The notes: generated by a model not told the origin, from the sequence alone. A DNA stretch of 64,000 nucleotides from Anisus vortex (GCA_949126835.1 OX421499.1:25098990-25162989); one strand, 5' to 3'. Numbered from the stretch's first letter, positions 1-12,187 are shown. Translations and numbers: made by a program.

Positions 1-1770
1 AAAGCATATGCTAAAAAAATACGAAAAAGAAAAAAGCTCAGGAAGACAGAATCATTAGTAATTTCTCACAAGTAATGTTTTGAATGACAACATGCCAGAC
101 CTGAAATCCTTACACGAGCATACCGCACTCGACTCCAAAGCTCAGTTTATCATCGTTGTCTATTTCATTTCTTCGAAACCAGCCAAAACTGTCAATATTT
201 CACATGGTGGTTTGGTAGGTGGGGGTGGTGTGGGTGGTGTGGGGGATCCAAAATAGGAATGTTAAAGGTATAAGTATGATCTAAAATGGAATTATTTTTT
301 TTCAAATCACTTTCTTTCAAATATTTGAGTTCAGTTTTTTTTTAACTGAAGTATTGTGTTTAACTCTTATAGTAGTCATCATTATGTTAAACATTTGCTA
401 TACACACAATAGTGTTATCTTTAAAATGCTCTTTCTCTCTTTCTCTTTCTCTCTCTCTATTTCTCTCTCTCTATTTCTGTCTCTCTCCCATGTGTATCTT
501 TATCTACCTATGTAAATTTCTACCTGTCGATACAGCGATGCATTATTGTATTATTCTCTAACTCTAACTAATAGCCTTTCTTTATATTCTTCACACACAC
601 ACAAACACACACAGAGGCCAATATATTACATGCTTCAATAACTTTCTATTTATTTTAATCTTTTGTATGCATGAATGTATACATATTTCTGTCTGTCTGT
701 CTGTGTCTCTCTCTCTATCTATTTATCTGTCTATCCATCTAACTCTGTAATATTAATATAATATATTAATATATGAGGGTTTATCGGTATTTTTGTATAA
801 TGTGGATTTTGAGATTAACTGCGTTCAAGAAAAATTATGTGCGCTCTAATTATGGCGTGACGCCACTTCCTTGTTGTTTAACTATCAGGCTGTAATTGTA
901 AGGGGCAGAGCTAATGGAAAGTGTATCACTTTTCACCATGAGTTTAAATAGGTCTGTCCCTCACTCTCCGAATGTCGCGAAGAAAAGAATTCGACTTCTG
1001 CTGGGGATGATCAAACAGCTAAGTTGAGAGGGGGGGGGGGAGGAAGTGTTTGGAAACATTCTTAGGTCAATGTAATCCAGTTATAATTGCGCTGTTATGC
1101 TCCAACCGGAAGTAAAGATTCATTTTCCATCAAGACTACAGCTATTTAACTTTCAAGCATGATCTAGTTATTATAAATCCTTGACCTTGCACAGCGACGC
1201 CATGACAGTATAACCAATTTAAATATCCTAGTCCACCGACAATAAGATATTCATCATGCTAAATGTATCTTATCCATGAAACAAGAGAAGTGTCAAAAGT
1301 CCGTTGCCTTTCTTTATTTCTGCTGACTCTACTTCAGTATATGTGTAAAATCCAATACATTTGATACATTGTTCAATTGTTTGAAGGTTCATTCCTTTCG
1401 GGCTTAGCCAGAACTTACATGTCTGGAGTAAAGTTATAGCCAACCTGATCGTTGTAACAGTCGCTGTTGTAGAATGTTTGCTGTAGAACAATAACCGCAT
1501 GAATGTTGCCAGTATGTAAATATGTCAAACACATAGAACGTCATAATTAGTATGCTTATGGAAAAGAATAATCCGATATAATGAAGAATGTATTGTTGGT
1601 ATGAGCCATCCATAATATACGTTCACATATACGGTTTGAAATGGGGGGTGGGGTGGTTAGGTTTATATGGAACATCTTTTGCCAGCGACGGAGTGCTCAT
1701 GTCTGGATGCTTGCGCAACCGTATGTTAATTTTCATCACCAAAACCAAAGTAACAAAAAACTTCAACAAA
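1..1770. other. No gene recognised
   Basis: No coding segment with a recognisable family signature was seen on either strand. The stretch holds a CT-rich microsatellite near 430-490, short CA and TCTG runs near 590-720, G-rich runs near 208-245 and 1029-1041, and otherwise AT-rich anonymous DNA. Short open frames here look like chance. Confidence 0.6.
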
Positions 1771-1862
1771 ATCACAACACTACAAACAATACAAATCACA
1801 ACACTACAAACAATACAAATCACAACACTACAAACAATACAAATCACAACACTACAAACAAT
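1771..1862. repeat. 24-bp minisatellite, about 3.8 copies
   Basis: The unit atcacaacactacaaacaat plus acaa repeats head to tail with almost no divergence. Because 24 is a multiple of three, open frames run through it on both strands. That is the likely reason for the apparent ORFs at 1588-1959, which have no family signature. Confidence 0.9.
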
Positions 1863-2984
1863 ATTTGAATTTTCGACCATCAAAAGTAAAATAACAACCG
1901 CGCTATTGATTAAAATATTTCCAATGTCTGCCCATATTGTCAGTGGATTGTTCACGTGAATCCAAACAGAATAACAAATTAATTCAAGCGTCCAGAAAAC
2001 ACAATATGATCTCGTTATTGATAAGAATCGTATATGTATATTACGTTATAGGGCCTACACTTCGATAAAAAAAAAGTGAATAAAGAGGCGACGAGGTCAT
2101 TTTTGTTTACTTTTTAACATACCTTTATTGAACGTATGGTTCCTGCCCCCTCCCCCACCCCCACTCCGTTTTCCAGTTTTCTTATTCCTCTTATTCTAGA
2201 ACTTGAACTGATGAATATGTGTATGTGAAATGAAATGTATACAGTTGGACAGAAAAATGACAACATTTTGTTAGTAAGAATATTTCTATTCAATATCCAT
2301 TAAGACTATTTTTTTTAAAAAGGACGTTATTAAGTCAGGTGCTAATATTCAAATTTTAAATTTCCTGAGTAATGTTGTATTTTAGACAAAAATCTCATCG
2401 GTTTCCTAGTTTTATTACTATTAGACTAGTTCAGATGCCTCGTCCAGACTCTAGAAAAGTAATAAAAATTCCATGAAAACTCTAATGAGAACTATATGGA
2501 AAGCCTTGACTTAATACCAAATACATACAGTAGACTGTTTGCTTTTTGGAGGTTACGAGTTAAAAAGCCAAACAAGGAAGTTAGCGGTAATGGGCTGACA
2601 AAACATTTTCTTTCCACAAAAAGAAATCCTTGACAAAAAAACAAAAAAAAAAAACGTTTTTTAAGACGTCTGACTTTAATGGAGTTCAAAATAGAAAATT
2701 ATCTCCCATGAAACAATAGAAAGACGAGGAAAGCTTACAGGAGTCTAGTTTCTGATTGGCTGGAATGTTTTCAGAAGAAATGTTTCGACCAAATGTCTCA
2801 AGGAAATTGAAGGATATAAAACAAACAAAAAACTACAAAAGGCTTTTTTTACTCTATATTTTATTTTTATGTACACAGTTTTAAACCTTGAGATATTGCT
2901 TTCGTGCAGTTTCAAATGACAAGAAATCAAATTCGAAACGAAACGCATTTGAAAAAATTGAGAAATCCTAGCTTTGTGAGTTTA
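1863..2984. other. No gene recognised
   Basis: AT-rich anonymous sequence with short homopolymer runs. No coding signature, inverted-repeat element or tandem array was noticed. Confidence 0.5.
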
Positions 2985-3060
2985 AGATAAGATATGATAA
3001 GATTGCTTTATTGATCCAAATAAAAGGAAATTTGATTTGATTACATAAATTCCGTCTTTC
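2985..3060 (-). mobile_element. Possible 3' tail of a LINE (minus strand)
   Basis: Read on the minus strand, the segment ends with ggatcaataaagc followed by irregular TATCTTATC repeats. This resembles the 3' end and short-repeat tail of CR1/L2-like non-LTR retrotransposons. No coding part is attached and no target-site duplication was found, so the call is weak. Confidence 0.3.
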
Positions 3061-3400
3061 AGCATACTTAAAAACAATATTAAAGAACCATTTGTACTCA
3101 AACACAATAGACATTCGCGCAAACTATCATACCATTTATCATACAAGAAAAAAGTCGGCGTATCATTTAGGAGTCAGCTATTGAGCCATTGATTTTCCTG
3201 GCTGAAAGATGATTCTTTAGTAGCGTGGTGTTGTTGTTGTTTTTTGTTGTTGTTGTCGTTGTAGCTATTTCCAAATAATGTTGTTTTTTTTTAAACATTG
3301 TTGGCCAAAGTTTAGTAAATGTTAATGTAAAATATTCCAGAAACATTTATTAAATGTGTAAGATAAAAGTACAAAATAGGTTTTCAAACATCATGTAAGA

Positions 3401-3660
3401 CTCCGGTGGTCGAGCTCCTGTTTGGCAGTCATTCCGAAGGTCCTGGGTTCGAATCCTGGTGAAGGCTAGGATTTTTTCCCGGGACTCGAGGGTGTACCTG
3501 AGTCTACCCAGCTCTGATGGGTACCTAGTTGGGATAAAGTAAAGGCGGCTGGGCATTGTGCTGGTCACACATCCCCTTGTATGCCAAGCCAAGGCTACAT
3601 AAACCGGTGAACTCAGCTTCACAGGTCTTTTAATCAATTCGGTCCGACGGGTACTTTACT
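3401..3660 (+). mobile_element. tRNA-derived SINE, family S (full-length copy)
   Basis: The copy starts with a degenerate box A region and has a perfect tRNA box B (ggttcgaatcc). The body shared by all copies follows: ggctaggatttttt, gagtctacccagctctgatg, gtaaaggcggctgggc, acacatcccc, and a 3' end ggtccgacgggtacttta. Six other copies or partial copies in the window share this order, which defines the family. I did not find a clean target-site duplication here. Confidence 0.8.
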
Positions 3661-3776
3661 ATATAAAACTCCGTTAAATCTATGAGCTGTATAGAGTGAC
3701 CCCTTCCCATGATGCCCTTAATCACGCGCTAATTTTGCCCTTGTTTTAATTATCTTCACAATTAGAACCTATCTAT

Positions 3777-4690
3777 ATGCCTACCCACCTATATACAGGC
3801 CTACCTGCCTACCTGCCTACCTGCCTACCCTCCAACCCACCTACCTACCTGCCTACCTGCCTACCCTCCAACCCACCTACCTACCTGCCTACCTGCCTAC
3901 CCTCCAACCCACCTACCTACCTGCCTACCTGCCTACCCTCCAACCCACCTACCTACCTGCCTACCTGCCTACCCTCCAACCCACCTACCTACCTGCCTAC
4001 CTGCCTACCCTCCAACCCACCTACCTACCTGCCTACCCTCCAACCCACCTACCTACCTGCCTACCTGCCTACCCTCCAACCCACCTACCTACCTGCCTAC
4101 CTGCCTACCCTCCAACCCACCTTCCTACCTACCTACCTGCCTACCTGCCTACCCTCCAACCCACCTACCTACCTGCCTACCTGCCTACCCTCCAACCCAC
4201 CTACCTACCTACCTACCTGCCTACCCTCCAACCCACCTACCTACCTACCTACCTGCCTACCTGCCTACCCTCCAACCCACCTACCTACCTACCTACCTGC
4301 CTACCCTCCAACCCACCTACCTACCTACCTACCTGCCTACCCTCCAACCCACCTACATACCTATCTGCCTACCATCCAACCCACCTACGTACCGATCTGC
4401 CTACCATCCAACCCACCTACGTACCGATCTGCCTACCCTCCAACCCACCTACGTACCGATCTGCCTACCATCCAACCCACCTACCTACCTACCTGCCTAC
4501 CTGCCTACCCGCCAACCCACCTACCTATTTAGCTGCCTACTCTCCAACCCACCTACCTACCTACCTGCCTACCTGCCTAACCTCCAACCCACCTACCTAC
4601 CTACCTGCCTACCTGCCTAACCTCCAACCCACCTACCTACCTACCTGCCTACCCTCCAACCCACCTACCTACCTACCTGCCTACCCTACC
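3777..4690. repeat. 36-bp minisatellite (CCTACCTGCC-rich)
   Basis: The repeat unit is about 36 bp, made of ctaccctccaacccacctac followed by two or three ctacctgc-like steps. Some units are 28 or 40 bp because 4-bp or 8-bp steps are gained or lost. The length is mostly a multiple of three, so a 251-codon frame of Leu-Pro-Thr-Cys-Leu-Pro-Ser-Asn repeats stays open. There is no start context, signal peptide or flanking coding sequence, so I read it as a non-coding array rather than a repeat protein. Confidence 0.9.
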
Positions 4691-4699
4691 ACTCACCTG

Positions 4700-5150
4700 T
4701 CTAGCCCCCCGCTCCCCTCCCCCCCACCTACCTGCATGTCTACAAACCTTGAAACCCACTTTAAACTACCAAATTGTTGATTTACTTTATGTTAAAACAA
4801 AAGATTTTTTTTTACTATGGCGGTTTCATTCAATGCATTGTTTTTAAAAGATTGCATGTAGAAGTTGCATGTCTAGCTTGTGGAAACTGAATCCATCCCA
4901 AGTGGCTTCAATCCGTAGACACTCGCAAAGCAAAGGTTGCCCATTAGTGATAGACCGCCTCCATGTAATTTCCGGCGGATATAGGTCTAGCACTGATTTG
5001 TATTAACTCAATATGGTCAATATGTCAGCCTCGTGACAAATGGCGGCACAAAAATAAAAAGAATCATACTAGATGTACTCATAATCTGGACGATAAATGA
5101 TTGAAAAAAACATTTTAAATCTAGACTATGAATTCGCACGAAATGTAAAG
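4700..5150. other. No gene recognised
   Basis: Anonymous unique-looking DNA between two tandem arrays. No coding or element signature was seen. Confidence 0.5.
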
Positions 5151-5159
5151 ATATAGGCT

Positions 5160-5610
5160 AGATAGATAGATACATAGATACATAGATACATACATACATA
5201 CATACATTGATAAATAGATTGATATATTAATAGACAGATGGATAGATAATATATATAGAGAGAGAGAAGTAGATAAATAGCTGATATAAATGGATAGATA
5301 GAAATATATTGAAATAGATATATAGATCGATATATAGATAATAAATAAATAGATATACATATATAAATAGATATATAATAAATAGATATATAGATAGAAA
5401 TATATTTAAATAGATATATAGATCGATGGAAAGATAAAAAGAGATATAGATTGATAGATTGAAAGATTAATAGACATATAATATATGATATGAGGGATGA
5501 TCGGAAATAAAATGGATGTAGATAAATAGATGGATGGATGGATGATTAAATAGATGGATAAATAAATAGGTTGATATAGATACCTATACAGATAGATAGA
5601 TGATATATGT
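5160..5610. repeat. Degenerate GATA/GATATA microsatellite tract
   Basis: Irregular runs of gata, cata, gatagatata and gatg steps with many interruptions. The minus strand reads as Ile/Tyr/Leu/Ser-rich open frames, which are products of the repeat and not genes. Confidence 0.85.
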
Positions 5611-5764
5611 ATAATGCAAGCTGATACATGCAAATGTGAGGGAGAGAGGAAGAGCGCGAGAGCGAGAAAGCAATAAAAAAAAAAAGGAGGGAGAAAAACA
5701 TCGAAAAGGAGACGCAAGTATTAATACTTAAAACGTTTTAAAATGCGCGGTTTTATCCCAGTTT

Positions 5765-8095
5765 TGTATTTTGTACGTATCGAATTTCCTTCTATGTAAC
5801 TATAAAATCTCAGTCTATGTACCGATTAAATTCCCGTCTATTTAGGCCTACATATCAAATTCCCTTTCTTTTACCTATCAAATTCTCTTATTTGTACATA
5901 TCAAATGTCCTTCTATGTACCTATTAAATTCTCTTATTTGTACATATCAAATGTCCTTCTATGTACCTATCAAATTCTCTTATTTGTACATATCAAATGC
6001 CCTTCTATGTACCTATTAAATTCTCTTATTTGTACATATCAAATGTCCTTCTATGTACCTATCAAATTCTCTTATTTGTACATATCAAATGCCCTTCTAT
6101 GTACCTATCAAATTCTCTTATTTGTACATATCAAATGTCCTTCTATGTACCTATTAAATTCTCTTATTTGTACATATCAAATGTCCTTCTATGTACCTAT
6201 TAAATTCTCTTATTTGTACATATCAAATGCCCTTCTATGTACCTATTAAATTCTCTTATTTGTACATATCAAATGTCCTTCTATGTACCTATCAAATTCT
6301 CTTATTTGTACATATCAAATGTCCTTCTATGTAACTATTAAATTCTCTTATTTGTACATATCAAATGCCCTTCTATGTACCTATTAAATTCTCTTATTTG
6401 TACATATCAAATGTCCTTCTATGTACCTATTAAATTCTCTTATTTGTACATATCAAATGTCCTTCTATGTACCTATTAAATTCTCTTATTTGTACATATC
6501 AAATGTCCTTCTATGTACCTATCAAATTCTCTTATTTGTACATATCAAATGCCCTTCTATGTACCTATTAAATTCTCTTATTTGTACATATCAAATGTCC
6601 TTCTATGTACCTATTAAATTCTCTTATTTGTACATATCAAATGCCCTTCTATGTACCTATCAAATTCTCTTATTTGTACATATCAAATGTCCTTCTATGT
6701 ACCTATCAAATTCTCTTATTTGTACATATCAAATGTCCTTCTATGTACCTATTAAATTCTCTTATTTGTACATATCAAATGTCCTTCTATGTACCTATTA
6801 AATTCTCTTATTTGTACATATCAAATGTCCTTCTATGTACCTATTAAATTCTCTTATTTGTACATATCAAATGTCCTTCTATGTACCTATCAAATTCTCT
6901 TATTTGTACATATCAAATGTCCTTCTATGTACCTATTAAATTCTCTTATTTGTACATATCAAATGTCCTTCTATGTACCTATTAAATTCTCTTATTTGTA
7001 CATATCAAATGCCCTTCTATGTACCTATTAAATTCTCTTATTTGTACATATCAAATGTCCTTCTATGTACCTATTAAATTCTCTTATTTGTACATATCAA
7101 ATGTCCTTCTATGTACCTATTAAATTCTCTTATTTGTACATATCAAATGTCCTTCTATGTACCTATCAAATTCTCTTATTTGTACATATCAAATGTCCTT
7201 CTATGTACCTATCAAATTCTCTTATTTGTACATATCAAATGCCCTTCTATGTACCTATTAAATTCTCTTATTTGTACATATCAAATGTCCTTCTATGTAC
7301 CTATTAAATTCTCTTATTTGTACATATCAAATGTCCTTCTATGTACCTATTAAATTCTCTTATTTGTACATATCAAATGTCCTTCTATGTACCTATTAAA
7401 TTCTCTTATTTGTACATATCAAATGTCCTTCTATGTACCTATTAAATTCTCTTATTTGTACATATCAAATGTCCTTCTATGTACCTATTAAATTCTCTTA
7501 TTTGTACATATCAAATGCCCTTCTATGTACCTATTAAATTCTCTTATTTGTACATATCAAATGTCCTTCTATGTACCTATCAAATTCTCTTATTTGTACA
7601 TATCAAATGCCCTTCTATGTACCTATTAAATTCTCTTATTTGTACATATCAAATGTCCTTCTATGTACCTATTAAATTCTCTTATTTGTACATATCAAAT
7701 GTCCTTCTATGTACCTATTAAATTCTCTTATTTGTACATATCAAATGTCCTTCTATGTACCTATTAAATTCTCTTATTTGTACATATCAAATGCCCTTCT
7801 ATGTACCTATTAAATTCTCTTATTTGTACATATCAAATGCCCTTCTATGTACCTATTAAATTCTCTTATTTGTACATATCAAATGCCCTTCTATGTACCT
7901 ATTAAATTCTCTTATTTGTACATATCAAATGCCCTTCTATGTACCTATTAAATTCTCTTATTTGTACATATCAAATGCCCTTCTATGTACCTATTAAATT
8001 CTCTTATTTGTACATATCAAATGCCCTTCTATGTACCTATTAAATTCTCTTCCTATATAGCCTACCTATCAAATTGCCTTTTTTATGTACATATC
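5765..8095. repeat. 46-bp satellite array (dimer of a 23-bp monomer), about 47 copies
   Basis: The core array runs from about 5880 to 8055. Each 46-bp unit holds two related halves: ctatgtacctattaaattct+ctt and atttgtacatatcaaatgtc+ctt. Degenerate single 23-bp units flank the array on both sides (5765-5880 and 8055-8095). Two positions vary between units: tattaaa/tatcaaa and tgtcctt/tgccctt. The last seven or so units (about 7770-8045) all carry the tgccctt plus tattaaa combination, which suggests recent local homogenisation. The many 80-126-codon frames here end only where the TAA variant falls in frame, so they are not genes. Confidence 0.95.
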
Positions 8096-8124
8096 TAAAT
8101 AATCTAATTCTCTTTTATTTACAT

Positions 8125-8216
8125 AAATTTGGGAACAGGGCCCCCAAATAAATTTAGGAACAGGGCCCCCACATAAATTTTGAATCAGGGCCCCCACAAT
8201 CCTAAATACGGCCCTG
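8125..8216 (-). mobile_element. hAT-like family G fragment
   Basis: The segment has repeated ggaacagggcccccacataa motifs and the terminal sequence cctaaatacggccctg. Both match one end of the two better-preserved copies at 28069-28392 and 36490-36823. Only this one end is present, and it directly abuts the next element fragment at 8231. Confidence 0.6.
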
Positions 8217-8230
8217 ATTAAAGGTTTGGC

Positions 8231-8340
8231 CAGGGGGCGGCAACCTACGGCACGCGTGGCAAACATGGCACACAATGCGATTTTCAAAGGCATTCGAAAG
8301 ACCTCCACGGGGTGATTTTTACGGATAAAAAAAACAACAA
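8231..8340 (+). mobile_element. hAT-like family N end fragment
   Basis: It begins cagggggcggcaacctacgg and continues cacgcgtggcaaacatggca. This matches the left end of the copy at 8833 (caggggtcggcaacctaagg). A matching right end was not found nearby. Confidence 0.5.
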
Positions 8341-8832
8341 CATTTTCCGGTTCTGAATGAGGAAAACTGACTGTTGAAGCCGATGTTTCTTGAATGACAT
8401 TGTGACACATTTAGTGAGTTGAACTTTTATTTACAAGGACCACTGGAATGGATTTGCATTGAAACTGGACAATATCTTGCCATGAAATCAATTTCAAACA
8501 TTTAACTACATCTGCATCCCTATATTAAGGCATATATTAAGATAGTTTGGCTTTTTCAGAAGTACATCGAAGCACTCAAAGTGGAGTTTTCTAATCAAAG
8601 GCAAAACTTTCAAATCCATGGACTCATCTTTCCATACCACATCAAGATTTACTGGTTTGGTCTTGCTACAACCTTCTTAGATGTAGAACTTGTTTTTTAA
8701 GTGGAGGGATATTGGTGATTTTAAAATGCAGCATATTGAATTTTACACTTTAAAATAAAGGGGCATACAAAATTGCCCATTTGCGGAAAACATCTGGAAC
8801 GAAGCTGATTAGGAGGAAAGTCATCTTCTATC

Positions 8833-9042
8833 CAGGGGTCGGCAACCTAAGGCACGCGTGCCAGACTTGGCACGCAGAGCGATTTATTTTTAACTGCACG
8901 CGGAGGAGCCCCAATAAGGCGAGTCAAGTCCCTTTAACAAGAAATTGAGTGCTAGAGTGGGATAACTTTTAGGATATTGCAACACTGAATGAATTAGAAA
9001 TCCTACTTCGGCACACTTTTATCCAAAGGTTGCCAATCCCTG
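8833..9042. mobile_element. hAT-like family N short element
   Basis: The left end is caggggtcggcaacc and the right end is ggttgccaatccctg, which form an imperfect 15-bp terminal inverted repeat. The interior matches the element at 35091-35267 read in reverse (shared gcacgcgt, tagcactcaatttct). The flanking 8-mers differ, so no target-site duplication survives. Too short to encode a protein. Confidence 0.65.
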
Positions 9043-9301
9043 ATCTAAACTACTAGGCTTTCGCTCTTCTACTTTCAGCTTTTAGTTCAACATACATTTG
9101 TGAATAGAATTTATCGTACATAAAAGCGGTTTTAAGCATACAAAGAGATCACCTACACTTGACCACTCAGAAGAGACTAAATATGTATCTCACAGTTTAC
9201 AACAAAGAGCATTAATTAATACAGACTAATTACATTCAAACGTGTGTTTAGGCTCGTCTTCTGTTATTAAACATAAATATAAGTAATTCTGAAACAAATT
9301 T

Positions 9302-9364
9302 ATAGGTGGCGAGGCAGGCCAGAGCCCTCCAAGGGCATTAGCGCCACAGATGATGATGATGATA
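9302..9364 (+). mobile_element. Possible 5'-truncated LINE tail with (GAT)n end
   Basis: The text ccctccaagggcattagcgc is followed by cacagatgatgatgatgat, a short-repeat tail like that of non-LTR retrotransposons. It is too short to assign to a family. Confidence 0.3.
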
Positions 9365-9408
9365 TTATGTAATTTCCGAAATTATAAATGTTCCATAGAT
9401 AAACTCCT

Positions 9409-9488
9409 TTAACTCTTTCCATACGTAAAATCAAGCCGAGCCATAATGTTACGGCATACAGTATGGCGAAACGTATTGAAAGAGTTAA
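9409..9488. mobile_element. TTAA-flanked 72-bp inverted-repeat mini-element
   Basis: TTAA at 9409-9412 and 9485-9488 bracket a 72-bp segment. Its ends are ctctttccatacg and cgtattgaaagag, an inverted repeat with one mismatch in 13. TTAA duplication is known for piggyBac and some other superfamilies. A similar 73-bp object occurs at 21338-21418. No coding capacity. Confidence 0.5.
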
Positions 9489-10133
9489 TGGACAAACAAT
9501 TAATGCAGGGAATGTTAATGTAGAACTGTTTAAGCTGTTTAACGTAAATTATTTTAATTCTCTAATAATTAAATCTTGAAATGGATACCATAATGTCGAA
9601 TTGATATGAAGAAATAATAGTTATTCAGTAATATTTGCTATATTACAAAACATAACTTGTTTGGCATCAATATTGAATCAAATATGTAATCGGTTTTGTA
9701 ATGAAAGGGAGGTCATAAACACATGTTTTTTTTGCTAATATTTGTAATATATTTCTTTTTTCTTAAAAAAATATTTATATATGGCTTACAAATTGTAACA
9801 TAAAAATGATCAAACTGCAAAAAGTATTAGAAAAATGTATAAATATTATATGACTAAAGAATGTATATGTATATTTTCAAACCTTACATTAACTACCCAG
9901 TTTGTATTATTACTACGTATCACTTCAGCTTTACTATGTCATTCATCTATATTGCACTAGTGAAGTAAATTTAAAGAACATGTCACTAACAAACAAATTG
10001 TATTTCTTTCCCTATCTCTCTTTCAATAGTTCATGCCTTTCTATTTGAATATTTGATTGATGCGTTCTCTGGTAATGTCGGTTGTCAGGTATAATCTCCT
10101 TAGAAGGGTCAGTGTCCTAGGAATAAGATATTT
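9489..10133. other. No gene recognised
   Basis: AT-rich anonymous DNA between the mini-element and the SINE insertion. Confidence 0.5.
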
Positions 10134-10148
10134 CTACAAGATTGTGAT

Positions 10149-10320
10149 CGGGGCCGTGTAGCCGAGCGGCAGCGCGTTCGACTGGCGATCCGAAGGTCCT
10201 GGGTTCGAATCCTGGTGGATTCCCGCTCTGATGGGTACCCGACATTAGTTGGGGTAAAGTAAAGGCGGCTGGGCGTTGTGCTGGCCACACATCCCCTAGT
10301 TTGGTCCGAAAGGTACTTTA
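10149..10320 (+). mobile_element. tRNA-derived SINE, family S (short copy with perfect TSD)
   Basis: Starts cggggccgtgtagccgagcg with box A at the 5' end, and box B ggttcgaatcc at 10202-10212. A perfect 15-bp target-site duplication, ctacaagattgtgat, lies at 10134-10148 and 10321-10335. The copy lacks the ggctaggatttttt section after box B and part of the 3' body that other copies have. It is therefore an internally shortened copy that still moved, or was deleted after insertion. Confidence 0.9.
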
Positions 10321-10335
10321 CTACAAGATTGTGAT

Positions 10336-10690
10336 TATCGCGAGCAAAGAGGTATCAAACATCGGTACATACGAGAATCCACGCAGCTCTACCCTGAGCA
10401 AATAACTGTGGTGGAATGGACAGCAACCACTGGAAGGTCTTGCACAGCCCATCCCGCACGACACAAAAGAGGTAGGAAGAAGAAGTTGCCGGCAGAAGAA
10501 AAAGTGGGAGAGTAAAAAAGAAAAGAATGGACCAGGCTGTCCTTCATTGGTTCCCAAACAGCAGCACAAGATCGTGATGAGTGGCGAGTGATGACACAGC
10601 GGTCAACAATGGTCCTCCCAGTGATCAACCATGGGTTTAGGGATAGGTGATGGGAAACTGGCCATTTTAAACCAGGCAACTCCAAGGGTT
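10336..10690 (+). mobile_element. Probable decayed LINE 3' region
   Basis: The text cagcggtcaacaatggtcct and gggtttagggataggtgatg resembles the 3' end of the LINE fragment at 12188-12310 (cagtcaacgatggtgcccca, gggttaagggataggtgaag). Only the last part aligns by eye. The upstream part is low-similarity and has no reading frame I can name. Confidence 0.35.
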
Positions 10691-11315
10691 GCAAGACATT
10701 GAATGGCTACCTGAAAAATAACATTTCCTAAATATACATTATTGGCAAATGCAAACTGTAGCAAGTATAACATCTGGGAATTCATGCAGATTCTATACCC
10801 TGCAACAAATGGATCTATGTGATCAGCTCCACACATATTTCATATTTTTGCAGTGGTGTGAATTTCGAATGAGGTCGATCTACGTAGAGTATCCCTATTT
10901 TTACATTGCCCACAGTTGAACTATTGATAAAGGAACGATAAACATACACTTTACCGACCACATTACAACAGAGTTGTCTTTCTAAGACCAGACATCGTGT
11001 AAAGTGTAATTACAATTTCTTAGAAAAAACAATAAAACAGAAAATTTAAAATAAGATAACTATATATGTTTACTTACTTTTGAACATGTTTACTTTTTTT
11101 TTAATCAATTTGTACTAGTTGAAAGGTCAAGGTTATGCAAATCTTGTTAAAAGTTAAATTTTGTTCGCAACGCTAAGCAAAGTTATAGTTAAAGTCTAGA
11201 TCTAACTATCGTACAGTACAGTAAATTAACTTTTGTTTTTATAAGGCATAAAAGCATTTTTTTACGATTTGTCCCATAAGTGGGACACTAGCAGAAAATG
11301 GGTCAAATATTCCCT
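10691..11315. other. No gene recognised
   Basis: Anonymous AT-rich DNA. No family signature was seen on either strand. Confidence 0.5.
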
Positions 11316-11370
11316 TTTGTGTACTTATCGAATTCCCTTTTTAACTAGGCCTACATATCTAATTGCCTTA
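11316..11370. repeat. Isolated relic of the 23-bp satellite monomer
   Basis: The text cccttttgtgtacttatcga and ctacatatctaattgcctta has the same layout as the degenerate flanks of the satellite at 5765-8095 (cctacatatcaaattccctt). It lies 3.2 kb outside the array, so monomers occur without the amplified dimer. Confidence 0.6.
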
Positions 11371-11452
11371 AAGGCAAAAAAAGAATGATAATTTTCTCAA
11401 GCATTGCCTGCCATTATGTTTCAGGATACATTTATCTGCTTCTCTTGGCACA

Positions 11453-11500
11453 ATTGGCATGATCAATTTGGTCCGAAGGATACGTTACTTTAACTTGATA
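11453..11500 (+). mobile_element. SINE family S 3'-end fragment
   Basis: The text gatcaatttggtccgaagga followed by tacgttacttt matches the 3' terminus of the S-family SINE. No body or promoter boxes are attached. A similar solo tail occurs at 33180-33219. Confidence 0.5.
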
Positions 11501-11935
11501 CAGCTGATTCCTATCCTTTTCTACATTGCAAACACACAAACACAAACACACACAAACTTCCTCAGTTACAGCTATGTTTGTAGTAAATAAGATTATTTAA
11601 GGCTTACAGGGAACGAGGAAAGGGAGATTAAGCTATAGATCAAACTTGTAAGAATTTGAAAATGGAAGAAACTTACTTGGCTGCACTAGAGTATTCTAGA
11701 CATACAGATATGAAAACTTTATAAACCTAAGTATAGAATAGTACAACTTTTTACGATGTTTCTCAAAATACTGGTTGTAGTTGTTGTTGTTTTTTTTTTG
11801 TTTCAGTAGGCCTATTTAAATTATAGTTTATGAAATTTACGAAAATGTCATTTTGCAAAATTATGCACGAAGACTTTCTGTGTGTGTATGTTGTTGTTTT
11901 TTTCTGCGTCGTATTTTACTATGTGGAGCAGTTAT

Positions 11936-12050
11936 TACGTGGAGCTGTTACTGGGCGGAGCTGTTACTGGGCGGAGCTGTTACTGGGCGGAGCTGTTACT
12001 GGGCGGAGCTGTTACTGGGCGGAGCTGTTACTGGGCGGAGCTGTTTTTGT
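11936..12050. repeat. 16-bp minisatellite, about 7 copies
   Basis: The unit ggagctgttactgggc is repeated nearly perfectly. It keeps several frames open on the + strand (Trp-Ala-Glu-Leu-Leu-like repeats), which are not supported as coding. Confidence 0.9.
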
Positions 12051-12187
12051 AAGGAGCAGTAAAAGTATAAAGTGTACACCGATCTGTTGAGTGGAGCAAG
12101 CGAACAATAGGGGAACAAATTGCTAAGGGCGGGACTGAGTCTACAGATCGTTACAGTATATCAAATGAGTTTTGTTTCTCTAACCAC

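Noticed and set aside
3777..4532. 251-codon open frame of Leu/Pro/Thr repeats
   Set aside because: It is explained by a 36-bp minisatellite whose length is a multiple of three. There is no signal peptide, unique flanks or start context.
5121..5717. Ile/Tyr/Leu-rich minus-strand frames resembling membrane proteins
   Set aside because: Products of the degenerate GATA-type microsatellite.
5905..7721. Many 80-126-codon frames with repeated Met-Tyr-Leu-Leu-Asn-Ser blocks
   Set aside because: They are the 46-bp satellite read in three successive frames, and their ends depend only on the TAA/CAA variant.
5880..8055. Possible CRISPR-like array of regular repeats
   Set aside because: The units are directly contiguous with no unique spacers, in a eukaryotic setting.
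10149..10230. Genuine tRNA gene
   Set aside because: Boxes A and B are present, but the segment is the head of a SINE with target duplications and many copies, and there is no complete cloverleaf.
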